A stretch of 10,576 bases of DNA, from contig DIAV01000240.1 in assembly GCA_002415895.1 (NCBI GenBank), forward strand, positions 4,205 to 14,780, given 5' to 3'. The notes below the pieces were generated by a model. It was not told where the DNA came from. It was given only the letters and a program-made list of their open reading frames with translations, and did not search any database. The position numbers were made by a program, and so were the translations under genes. This DNA is from Anaerolineales bacterium UBA5069. GTDB taxonomy: Bacteria > Chloroflexota > Anaerolineae > Caldilineales > Caldilineaceae. Positions 1 to 6,046 of this stretch are shown here, in pieces. How positions within the stretch are numbered: the first letter of the stretch is position 1; each line of letters begins with the position of its first letter.

Positions 1-2
1 GT

Positions 3-83
3 TGATTGGTTGATTGGTTGATTGGTAAGTGGTAACTCGCCGCCAATAGCCACCCATTCACCAATCAACCAATCAACCAGTCA
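3..83. repeat. Octamer repeat forming a long inverted repeat upstream of the first gene
   Basis: The left arm is about three copies of the octamer TTGATTGG (1-26) and the right arm is its complement. GGTTGATTGGTTGATTGGT at 8-26 is perfectly complementary to ACCAATCAACCAATCAACC at 60-78. A few more pairs, with G-U wobbles, extend the stem outward to about 3/83 and inward past a mismatch to 32/54. A transcript could fold into a hairpin of roughly 19 perfect pairs, ending 8 nt before the ribosome binding site of the first gene. There is no U-tract after the stem, so a classical intrinsic terminator is not supported. It could be a dispersed intergenic repeat, a transcript-stabilising or attenuating hairpin, or a replication-slippage product. 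No function is assigned. Confidence 0.8.
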
Positions 84-90
84 TTCACAC

Positions 91-96
91 GGGGAG
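91..96 (+). promoter_or_regulatory. Ribosome binding site supporting a GTG start at 102
   Basis: GGGGAG lies five bases before GTG at 102. No in-frame ATG is placed better, and the encoded membrane protein starts sensibly here. The site therefore decides the non-ATG start. Confidence 0.65.
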
Positions 97-101
97 ACAC
101 C

Positions 102-1802
102 GTGGCACAGGCAGCGTGGGTAGAAATCCAGCAACAGCAGCGGGTGCGCGTAACCGCCTATGTGCCTGCATGGGCACTGGGCGGCTGTGCGCTCCTGCTG
201 CTTGCCTGCGGCGCGGTGGCCACCCTGGGCGCATACGATCAGCGCGCCGCACTGGCACGCCTGCTGGCCGTGGCAGCGGGCGTCGGCCTCTGCTGCGTGG
301 CAACATGGATTGCCCAGGTCGAAAGCGCGCAGGTGGAGCGCATGCGCCTGCTGGATGTGACGGGCTTCGTCGCTTCGCTGGCGGTGTTGGGCATTGCCGC
401 ATACGTTTTTGTGCAGCATCCGGCAAATGGCGGCCCCGCCGCAGGCGCACTCGTAGCGCTGCTGCCGCTCGCACTGGTTACGCACCTGCACGGGCGCGGC
501 TGGGTCAACCGGCGCATGGCCACACCCGCCGAAGTGGTGGCGCTGGCCGCCCTGGCATTGGGCACAATCGCCCTGCTCCTCACCGGCGAACGCAGCGCGC
601 TGCTCGCGCTGCTGCTGGGGGTGCTGCTGGCCGGATTCGCGCTGTGGCTTGTCCACACCACGCGCTACGCTCTCTGGATTCTGGGTGGCGTTGCACTCCT
701 GGGGGGGCTGGCGCTCAGCCTGTGGTTGGCCGCAGGCGCAGCCCAGCCCGGCTGGCTGGCCGATCGGGTTGACCTGTGGCGCGATGCCCTGCCGCTGATT
801 GGCGACTATCGCTTTACAGGCACAGGCCCGGCTAACACCGAGTTGACCTTCGCTTCCTATGCCCTGCTCACGCACGTGCCCTATGTGGCACATGTGCACA
901 ACCTTTACATGCAGGTGGCGCTGGAGTACGGCCTCTTTGGCTTGTTTGCGCTGCTGGGCGTCTTTGCCGCGGCACTGGCAGCCACGCTGCAGGCGCTGCG
1001 CCATGGCACAGGCCCCACACGCAACCGCGCCGCCGCCGTACTGGCCTCCCTCGTTGCCACGCTGCTGCTGGGCCTGGTCGATTCGGAAGTTGCTGCCAGC
1101 CTGCTGGTTACAGCGCTCTTTGCACCACCCGCCGCGGCGCTGCTGGTGCAGGCCACAGCCCGCGCCGATGCCCACGCGGCCGGCGTGCTGGAATTCCCCG
1201 AGCGCGACGGCCCGCCCACCGGCATGTCGGCCCGCCCGGGCTTGTGGCTGCTGGTTGCGGCGGTGGGGATCGTGCCTGTGCTGCTCGTTTGGGGCGTCAA
1301 CGCCCTCTCCAGCATCCAGGCCGCGTGGGAGGCCAACCGTGGCGCAACGATACAGGCGCGCGTTGAACTGACAGATTATGCCAACGCCGACTGGGCCTTT
1401 CAGGATGCAATCCGGCGCGAGCGCGCAGGTGCGCTGTTCGCAGTCGAGCAGTCCTACAGGTCGGCGCTGCTGCTCTATCCGGCGCAGGAGACAGCCCACC
1501 GCCGCCTGGGGCAGATTGCGCTCTCGCTTGGAGATGTGGAGCGCGCCGCAGGCTTTCTGCAGGAGGCGCACCGGCTGAACCCCGGCAACCGCGCCAGCGC
1601 ACAACTTCTGGGCGAGGTGCGCGCACTCCAGGGGGATGCGGCTGCCGCCGCTGCCCTCTGGGAGCCACTGGCCATGACACACAATCAGCTTGAGACTCGC
1701 CTGAACTGGTACCGCGCCCTCGGCGCAACGGAAGAACTGGCAAAGATGGAAGCAGCCGTCACACTTTACGCACAAGACATGCAGGCAGGGGTCACACAAT
1801 GA
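102..1802 (+). CDS. Wzy/O-antigen-ligase-like polytopic membrane protein with C-terminal TPR region
   Basis: This is a 566-residue protein with about eleven hydrophobic segments spread over residues 24-400. The Wzy_C (O-antigen ligase/polymerase) signature is visible: LTGERS at 160-165 after a membrane segment, a GTG turn at 240-242, and HVHNLYMQVALEYGLFG at 264-280, with the family's typical H-N-x-Y...E-x-G-x-x-G spacing. The long loop before this motif would lie outside the membrane. After the last membrane segment (about 380-400), a soluble domain includes two or three TPR-like helical repeats at about 443-525. Members of this family polymerise undecaprenyl-linked repeat units (Wzy) or transfer finished glycan to an acceptor (WaaL, or protein O-linked ligases such as PilO/PglL). 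Sequence alone does not separate these roles. TPR-tailed Wzy_C proteins are common outside Proteobacteria. The start is GTG with GGGGAG five bases upstream. The stop overlaps the next start by 4 nt, so the gene is coupled to the nucleotide-sugar genes that follow. Confidence 0.88.
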   Translation: MAQAAWVEIQQQQRVRVTAYVPAWALGGCALLLLACGAVATLGAYDQRAALARLLAVAAGVGLCCVATWIAQVESAQVERMRLLDVTGFVASLAVLGIAAYVFVQHPANGGPAAGALVALLPLALVTHLHGRGWVNRRMATPAEVVALAALALGTIALLLTGERSALLALLLGVLLAGFALWLVHTTRYALWILGGVALLGGLALSLWLAAGAAQPGWLADRVDLWRDALPLIGDYRFTGTGPANTELTFASYALLTHVPYVAHVHNLYMQVALEYGLFGLFALLGVFAAALAATLQALRHGTGPTRNRAAAVLASLVATLLLGLVDSEVAASLLVTALFAPPAAALLVQATARADAHAAGVLEFPERDGPPTGMSARPGLWLLVAAVGIVPVLLVWGVNALSSIQAAWEANRGATIQARVELTDYANADWAFQDAIRRERAGALFAVEQSYRSALLLYPAQETAHRRLGQIALSLGDVERAAGFLQEAHRLNPGNRASAQLLGEVRALQGDAAAAAALWEPLAMTHNQLETRLNWYRALGATEELAKMEAAVTLYAQDMQAGVTQ

Positions 1803-2419
1803 CAGACACAGCACCCACGCATCCGCGCCTGCCCAACGCAGTTGTCCACTCCAGCGCCGATGTGGCTGCGCACGTGCGCATAGGCGGCGGCTCCTACGTT
1901 TGGAATCGCGCGCAATTGCGCGAAGGCGTCGTGGTGGGCGAAGAGTGCATCATCGGCAAGGATGTCTACATTGACAGCAACGTGCAGATCGGCGCACGCG
2001 TCAAAATTCAGAATGGCGCGCAGGTCTTCCACGGAGCCACCATTGAGGACGGCGTCTTCATTGGCCCGCAGGCTTGCCTGACGAATGACAAGCAGCCACG
2101 CGCCATCAACGTGGATGGCAGCCTCAAGCGTGCCGATGACTGGGTTGTGTCGCCGATCCTGGTCAAGTACGGCGCATCCGTTGGTGCAGCGGCTGTGCTG
2201 CTGCCGGGCGTCACCGTGGGCCGTTTTGCCATGGTGGGCGCCGGTGCCGTTGTGACACGCAACGTGCCCGATTATGGACTTGTTTTGGGAAACCCGGCGC
2301 GCCTGGTTGGCTATGTGTGCGCCTGTGGACATCGCATTGCACTTGAAAATGGCGTAGGTCACTGCGCGAACTGCGGCAGCACCATTGTTCTGCCCCACCT
2401 GGAAAGGGAAACCATATGA
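1799..2419 (+). CDS. wbpD: WbpD/WlbB-like hexapeptide-repeat N-acetyltransferase with C-terminal zinc ribbon
   Basis: This 206-residue protein is built mainly of left-handed beta-helix hexapeptide repeats ([LIV]-G-x-x-x-x) from about residue 14 to 165. The loop TND at 95-97, followed by PR at 100-101, matches the WbpD/WlbB sugar-nucleotide 3-N-acetyltransferase subgroup. Those enzymes transfer acetyl from acetyl-CoA to the 3-amino group of a UDP-2-acetamido-3-amino sugar in the cytoplasm, probably as trimers. The C-terminus carries four cysteines in a CxC...CxxC pattern (C174, C176, C189, C192), a probable small zinc ribbon. Some family members outside the characterised ones have this appendage and others have lost the cysteines. 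The ATG overlaps the upstream stop by 4 nt and has AGGGG about 7 nt before it. The next gene, an aminotransferase that would make its amino substrate, also overlaps by 4 nt, which supports the role. The exact substrate (uronic acid or neutral sugar) is not determined. Confidence 0.85.
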   Translation: MTDTAPTHPRLPNAVVHSSADVAAHVRIGGGSYVWNRAQLREGVVVGEECIIGKDVYIDSNVQIGARVKIQNGAQVFHGATIEDGVFIGPQACLTNDKQPRAINVDGSLKRADDWVVSPILVKYGASVGAAAVLLPGVTVGRFAMVGAGAVVTRNVPDYGLVLGNPARLVGYVCACGHRIALENGVGHCANCGSTIVLPHLERETI

Positions 2420-3537
2420 TTTCCATCGCAAAACCGCAGATCGGCAGCGAAGAAATGGCCGCTGTACAAGATGTGCTGGCATCGGGCCAATTGGCGCAAG
2501 GCGCCAAAGTCCGCCGCTTTGAGGAAGAGTTTGCCGAATGGGTGGGCGTTCCCCATGCCATTGCCGTTACGTCGGGCACAGCCGCGCTCCACGTGGCGCT
2601 GCTGGCGGCGGGCATTGGTGCGGGCGATGATGTCGTCACCAGCCCCTTCAGCTTTGTCGCATCGGCCAACTGTGCGCTCTTTGTGGGCGCGCGGCCCCTC
2701 TTTGCCGACATTGAGCCTGCCTACTACACGATGGACCCCGCAGCAATTCGTGCTGCGCTCACGCCGTCAACGCGTGCGCTCATTGTGGTGCACCTCTACG
2801 GCCAGCCCTGCGCGATGGACGAGATCAAGCAGATTGCCGCCGAGCACAACCTGCTGCTGGTGGAGGATGCCTGCCAGGCGCACGGTGCGGCGTGGCAGGG
2901 GCAACGCGTGGGCAGCATGGGCGTGGGCTGCTTCTCTTTCTACCCCACCAAGAACATGACCACCGGCGAAGGCGGCATGATAACGACAGATGATCCCGAA
3001 ATTGCACGCAAGGCACGCCTGCTGCGCGAACATGGCGCACCGCAGCGCTATGTGCACGAGGTGCTGGGCTACAACCTGCGCATGACAGACCTGCAGGCGG
3101 CGATTGGCCTTGTCCAGTTGGGCAAGGTGGAGGCATGGAACCAGCAGCGCGCCGAGAACGCCGCCTTCCTCACCGAGCGGCTGGCGGACGTGCCCGGCAT
3201 TACAACCCCTTGCGTGCGGGCGGGCGCCAGCCACGTGTTCCATCAGTACACGGTGCGCGCGGGCGGCATTGCCGGCGGGCGTGATGCCCTGGCGGCTGCG
3301 CTGGCCGAGCGGGGCGTCGGCTCCGCCATTCACTACGCGACGCCCATCCATCACCAGCCGCTGTACCGCGATCTGGGCTATGTGGACGCGCTGCCCCATG
3401 CCGAGGCAGCAGCGCGCGAGGTGCTCTCGCTGCCTGTGCACCCCGCGCTGAGCCACGGTGATCTTGCACACATTGGCAATGCAGTTGCAGATGCAGCACA
3501 GGCGTTGGCATCTGCGCATACTCGTGTACCTGCATAG
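2416..3537 (+). CDS. DegT/DnrJ/EryC1-family sugar-nucleotide aminotransferase (WbpE/GnnB-like)
   Basis: This 373-residue, full-length fold-type-I PLP enzyme shows the family signatures: SGTAAL at 53-58 (phosphate binding), the EDACQ segment at 150-154 with D151 for the pyridine nitrogen and Q154 stacking, and FYPTKN with the Schiff-base lysine K179. A GEGGM segment follows, and SLPVHP lies near the C-terminus. The family moves an amino group, usually from glutamate, onto a keto-sugar nucleotide. Next to an acetyltransferase of the WbpD type and a Gfo/Idh/MocA dehydrogenase, the best-fitting reaction is amination of a UDP-3-keto-GlcNAc or GlcNAcA intermediate to the 3-amino sugar. The ATG overlaps the previous stop by 4 nt and is served by the purine-rich GGAAAGGGA at 2401-2409. 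A C4-specific PLP aminotransferase cannot be excluded from sequence alone, but no 4,6-dehydratase is in the window to feed one. Confidence 0.9.
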   Translation: MISIAKPQIGSEEMAAVQDVLASGQLAQGAKVRRFEEEFAEWVGVPHAIAVTSGTAALHVALLAAGIGAGDDVVTSPFSFVASANCALFVGARPLFADIEPAYYTMDPAAIRAALTPSTRALIVVHLYGQPCAMDEIKQIAAEHNLLLVEDACQAHGAAWQGQRVGSMGVGCFSFYPTKNMTTGEGGMITTDDPEIARKARLLREHGAPQRYVHEVLGYNLRMTDLQAAIGLVQLGKVEAWNQQRAENAAFLTERLADVPGITTPCVRAGASHVFHQYTVRAGGIAGGRDALAAALAERGVGSAIHYATPIHHQPLYRDLGYVDALPHAEAAAREVLSLPVHPALSHGDLAHIGNAVADAAQALASAHTRVPA

Positions 3538-3660
3538 CAGCCATGGACTCCACGCCAAGGCAAAGCCTGGCACGGATATCGCTTTGAAAAGCTGTGAAAA
3601 TCTGACAACAAACGCCGCCACATCCTCGGGGCGACGATTGAGTATACAAGGAGTGATGAG
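3538..3660 (+). other. Intergenic gap with weak inverted repeats and a strong Shine-Dalgarno site
   Basis: This is the first real gap in the cluster. It holds a bulged 6-bp hairpin (GCC-A-AGG 3554-3560 with CCTGGC 3566-3571) and a small palindrome GCTTTGAAAAGC at 3581-3592. Neither is followed by a T-run, so a terminator is not supported. TATACA at 3643-3648 resembles a -10 box, but it touches the ribosome binding site and has no -35 partner. AAGGAG at 3648-3653, seven bases before ATG 3661, is the best Shine-Dalgarno match in the window. The dehydrogenase is thus translated independently and may also have its own promoter, although I cannot point to one. Confidence 0.5.
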
Positions 3661-4707
3661 ATGAGAACCATGGATACAGATGCAGTGCGAATCGGCGTCA
3701 TCGGTGCAGGGCGCATGGGCAAGAATCACTGTCGCGTTGTCGCAGGGTTGCGCCGCGCGACGCTGGCGGGCGTGTGTGATCAGAATGTGCAACTGGGCGT
3801 GGCCGTGGCCCGCCAGTTTGAGGCCCCTTTCTTCGCCACAGTGGACGAGCTGCTGGAAAATGTGGACGCTGTGACGATTGCCGTGCCCACAACGCGCCAC
3901 TTTGAAGTGGCAGCGCGCTGCCTCGAGAAGGGTATCCACGTCTTTGTGGAAAAACCCATCACAGCAACCGTCGAGGAGGCCGACAAACTTGCAGCACTGG
4001 CCGAAAAATCCGGGCTGGTGGTGCAGGTAGGGCATATCGAGCGCTTTAACCCCACCTATACCGAGCTGAAAAATGTCATCGCCGACATGACGCCCCTCGC
4101 CGTCAACTTCCGCCGCCTGAGCCAGTATGCGGGCAGCAACATGGATGTCGACGTTGTGCTCGACCTGATGATTCACGACATTGACCTCATGGGCGACCTG
4201 CTGGGTGGTGAGGCGACACAAATTGACGCATCCGGCGTAACGGCCTTCAGTGGCTCGCTGGACCATGTAATCGCCTGCGTGCGTTCGGCCACAGGGCCGC
4301 TGGTCACCATTGCGGCCTCCCGCCTGACAGAGCAAAAGGTGCGCCAGATCGAAGTCACCACGCTTGAGGCCTATGTGGTGGCGGATCTGCTTAACAAGTC
4401 CATCTCCGTGCATCGCAGCATGGTGGGCGAATACGTCAACCATGCGCCGCGTGGGGTCAAGTACCGCCAGGAGAGCATTGTCGAATCGATTTATGTGCCC
4501 ATGGCAGAGCCGCTGCTGCTTGAAATGCAGCACTACCTCGACTGCGTGCGCACAGGCAGTGCGCCGCTGGTGAGCGCGGCACAGGGCGCACAGGCATTAC
4601 GTCTTGCCATGCAGGTTCGTGAGATTGCACACGGCCACCTGTTGAGCCTGGCCACAGTCCGTCACGTGGTCCCCACCCCCAAGATGGTCATGAGAGAGGC
4701 GAACTGA
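3661..4707 (+). CDS. Gfo/Idh/MocA-family sugar-nucleotide 3-dehydrogenase (WbpB/WlbA or GnnA-like)
   Basis: This is a 348-residue two-domain NAD(P)-dependent oxidoreductase. The N-terminal Rossmann motif is VIGAGRMG (residues 13-20), and the family EKP motif is at 97-99, with K98 the likely catalytic lysine. VGHIERFNP at 123-131 and VVLDLMIHDIDLM, containing D168 and H172, complete the active-site set. It should oxidise C3 of a UDP-HexNAc or UDP-HexNAcA to the 3-keto form used by the neighbouring PLP aminotransferase. In the Wbp/Wlb pathways the substrate is UDP-GlcNAcA; in the GnnA/GnnB pathway it is UDP-GlcNAc. The VDVVLDLMIHDID segment reminds me more of GnnA-type proteins than of WbpB. 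This is recall, not an alignment. The start at 3661 is fixed by AAGGAG at 3648-3653; an in-frame ATG at 3670 is a weaker alternative. The next gene follows after two bases. Confidence 0.87.
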   Translation: MRTMDTDAVRIGVIGAGRMGKNHCRVVAGLRRATLAGVCDQNVQLGVAVARQFEAPFFATVDELLENVDAVTIAVPTTRHFEVAARCLEKGIHVFVEKPITATVEEADKLAALAEKSGLVVQVGHIERFNPTYTELKNVIADMTPLAVNFRRLSQYAGSNMDVDVVLDLMIHDIDLMGDLLGGEATQIDASGVTAFSGSLDHVIACVRSATGPLVTIAASRLTEQKVRQIEVTTLEAYVVADLLNKSISVHRSMVGEYVNHAPRGVKYRQESIVESIYVPMAEPLLLEMQHYLDCVRTGSAPLVSAAQGAQALRLAMQVREIAHGHLLSLATVRHVVPTPKMVMREAN

Positions 4708-4709
4708 GC

Positions 4710-5531
4710 ATGAGTCCTGATTTAGAGGCAGCAACGAAACGCAGCGCGCGCAGCAGCGCGCCTGCGCTTTCCATCATCATTCCCTGCTACAACGAGGCCG
4801 AAAGCGTCGCCTCGCTGCACGAGGGGTTGGTGCCCGTGGCCGCGGCCCTGGCCGCGCAACGTGGCCCAGTCGAAATCATCTTTGTGGATGATGGCAGCAC
4901 CGACGGCACGCTGGATGCATTCAGGACCAGTTTCGACGGCACGGAGCCGGCAAACGTCACCTTTTGTTATACGCAGCACGTCGTCAACCGTGGCCTGGGC
5001 GCGGCCCTGCGCACGGGCTTTGCCGCTGCGCAAGGCGATATTGTGGTGACGACCGACAGCGACAACACCTATCGCCTGACAGAGATTCCCGCCCTGATCG
5101 ATCGGCTTACGCCAGGTGTGGATATCGTCACGGCTTCGCCCTACCACCCCGATGGTGGCGTGGAGAATGTGCCCGAGTATCGCCTTGTATTAAGCAAGGG
5201 ATCATCGCTCATGTACCGCGTGCTTGTGGACCGCCACCTGCACACCTACACAGCGCTCTTCCGTGCCTACCGACGCGAGGTCATCAAGAAGATCAGCTTT
5301 GAGGCCGACGGTTTTCTGGCGGGCACAGAGCTGCTTGTCTATGCCATGCTGCAGGGCTATGTGGTTGCCGAATACCCCACAGTGCTGCATGCACGCGTGG
5401 CGGGCGTTTCCAAGGCGAAGCTCATGCGCACAATCCGCGCCCACCTTGGCTTCCAGGGGCGTGTACTGCTCTATCGCATGGGCGTCGTCTCACTACGGCA
5501 ATCAACACAACTGCAGGGAGGCAACTCATGA
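4710..5531 (+). CDS. Family 2 glycosyltransferase, DPM1/ArnC-like (probable polyprenyl-phosphate sugar synthase)
   Basis: This 273-residue GT-A fold enzyme shows SIIIPCYNEAESVASL near the N-terminus and FVDDGSTDGT at 58-67, which binds the nucleotide. NRGLGAALRTGF is typical of the DPM1-like branch. The metal-binding DSD at 116-118 sits in TTDSDNTY. Characterised DPM1/ArnC/GtrB-like members transfer a sugar from a nucleotide donor to dolichyl- or undecaprenyl-phosphate on the cytoplasmic face. Unlike ArnC or GtrB, this protein ends without C-terminal transmembrane helices, so it would be soluble or membrane-associated. The gene directly after it encodes a four-helix SMR-like membrane protein, a plausible partner or flippase. 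It starts two bases after the dehydrogenase stop and overlaps the next gene by 4 nt. Transfer of a sugar to a growing glycan instead of polyprenyl phosphate remains possible. Confidence 0.88.
   Translation: MSPDLEAATKRSARSSAPALSIIIPCYNEAESVASLHEGLVPVAAALAAQRGPVEIIFVDDGSTDGTLDAFRTSFDGTEPANVTFCYTQHVVNRGLGAALRTGFAAAQGDIVVTTDSDNTYRLTEIPALIDRLTPGVDIVTASPYHPDGGVENVPEYRLVLSKGSSLMYRVLVDRHLHTYTALFRAYRREVIKKISFEADGFLAGTELLVYAMLQGYVVAEYPTVLHARVAGVSKAKLMRTIRAHLGFQGRVLLYRMGVVSLRQSTQLQGGNS
5516..5521 (+). promoter_or_regulatory. Ribosome binding site for the upstream start (5528) of the SMR-like gene
   Basis: GGGAGG lies six bases before the ATG at 5528, which itself overlaps the TGA of the glycosyltransferase. 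This supports the long form of the SMR-like protein. Confidence 0.6.
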
Positions 5532-6037
5532 CGGCAGCAACTGAGCGAGTCACGCCGGCGACGGATATCGCCACAACAATCGCCACAACAGAGGCGCACC
5601 CCACAGGCGCGGTGCAGACGGCCCCGGAAGCAACATCAGCGCCAACGAATCAGAGGAGAACACGCGCCATGACACTGGCAATTAGCTATATCCTGATCAG
5701 CGTCCTGGGCGGCGCCATTGGACAGCTCATGCTCAAGAACGGCATGAACAAGTTTGGCGTCGTCACGCTTTCGCTGGACGAAGTGCCGCAGTTGCTCATG
5801 AAGCTGGCACTCAACCCGTGGGTGGTGGGCGGCCTCTTTCTCTACGCGTGCGGCACCATCTTCTGGCTGGCGGGCATCTCGCGCGTCGATCTCAGCTACG
5901 CCTATCCCTTTGCCAGCCTCTCCTATGTGGTGATGTTGCTGGTGGCCTGGCAGCTCTTTGATGAGCAGATCACGCTGCCGCGCATTATTGGCACTGTGGT
6001 AATCGCCACAGGCGTGCTCATCGTCTCACGCGGGTAG
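5528..6037 (+). CDS. SMR/EamA-like small membrane transporter (ArnE-like putative lipid-sugar flippase) with Thr/Ala-rich N-terminal extension
   Basis: From ATG 5528 the product is 169 residues. Residues 1-47 are a disordered-looking stretch in which 24 of 47 residues are Thr or Ala. Residues 48-169 form a complete four-helix SMR/EamA half-unit: helices at about 48-70 (with GAIGQLMLKNGMN), 97-118, 124-145 (SYAYPFASLSYVVML) and 150-168. Two starts are credible. ATG 5528 has GGGAGG and a 4-nt overlap with the previous gene; ATG 5669 has GAGGAG ten bases upstream and gives a 122-residue protein, the usual SMR/ArnE length. The EmrE-type drug-exporter glutamate in helix 1 is not apparent, and the sequence looks more like the ArnE/ArnF-like branch. 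Next to a polyprenyl-phosphate-type GT2, translocation of a lipid-linked sugar is the likely role. This is inferred from context, and other small-molecule transport cannot be excluded. Confidence 0.82.
   Translation: MTAATERVTPATDIATTIATTEAHPTGAVQTAPEATSAPTNQRRTRAMTLAISYILISVLGGAIGQLMLKNGMNKFGVVTLSLDEVPQLLMKLALNPWVVGGLFLYACGTIFWLAGISRVDLSYAYPFASLSYVVMLLVAWQLFDEQITLPRIIGTVVIATGVLIVSRG
5653..5658 (+). promoter_or_regulatory. Internal ribosome binding site for the short form (5669) of the SMR-like gene
   Basis: GAGGAG lies ten bases before the in-frame ATG at 5669, exactly where homology-like transmembrane sequence begins. It could produce a 122-residue protein without the Thr/Ala-rich leader, either as the true start or as a second isoform. 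Confidence 0.5.
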
Positions 6038-6046
6038 GCGACCACC

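Noticed and set aside
1..83. A CRISPR array or an IS terminal repeat formed by the octamer repeats
   Set aside because: The units are 8 bp tandem copies without spacers, and no transposase or Cas gene is present.
81..1814. A 577-codon open frame on the minus strand opposite the Wzy-like gene
   Set aside because: Its translation is rich in Cys, His, Gln and Arg with no domain, and it mirrors a GC-rich gene whose + strand product has clear motifs. It is an antisense artefact.
3643..3648. TATACA as a promoter -10 box for the dehydrogenase gene
   Set aside because: It abuts the Shine-Dalgarno sequence, so a transcript starting downstream would lose the ribosome binding site, and no -35 element lies at 16-18 bp.
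2767..4533. A 588-codon open frame on the minus strand across the aminotransferase and dehydrogenase
   Set aside because: It spans the ends of two well-supported genes and the gap between them and shows no recognisable motif. It is a compositional shadow.
5669..6037. EmrE-type multidrug exporter for the SMR-like gene
   Set aside because: The membrane glutamate of drug-exporting SMR proteins is not apparent in helix 1, and the gene lies between a GT2 and an epimerase, which favours a glycolipid role.
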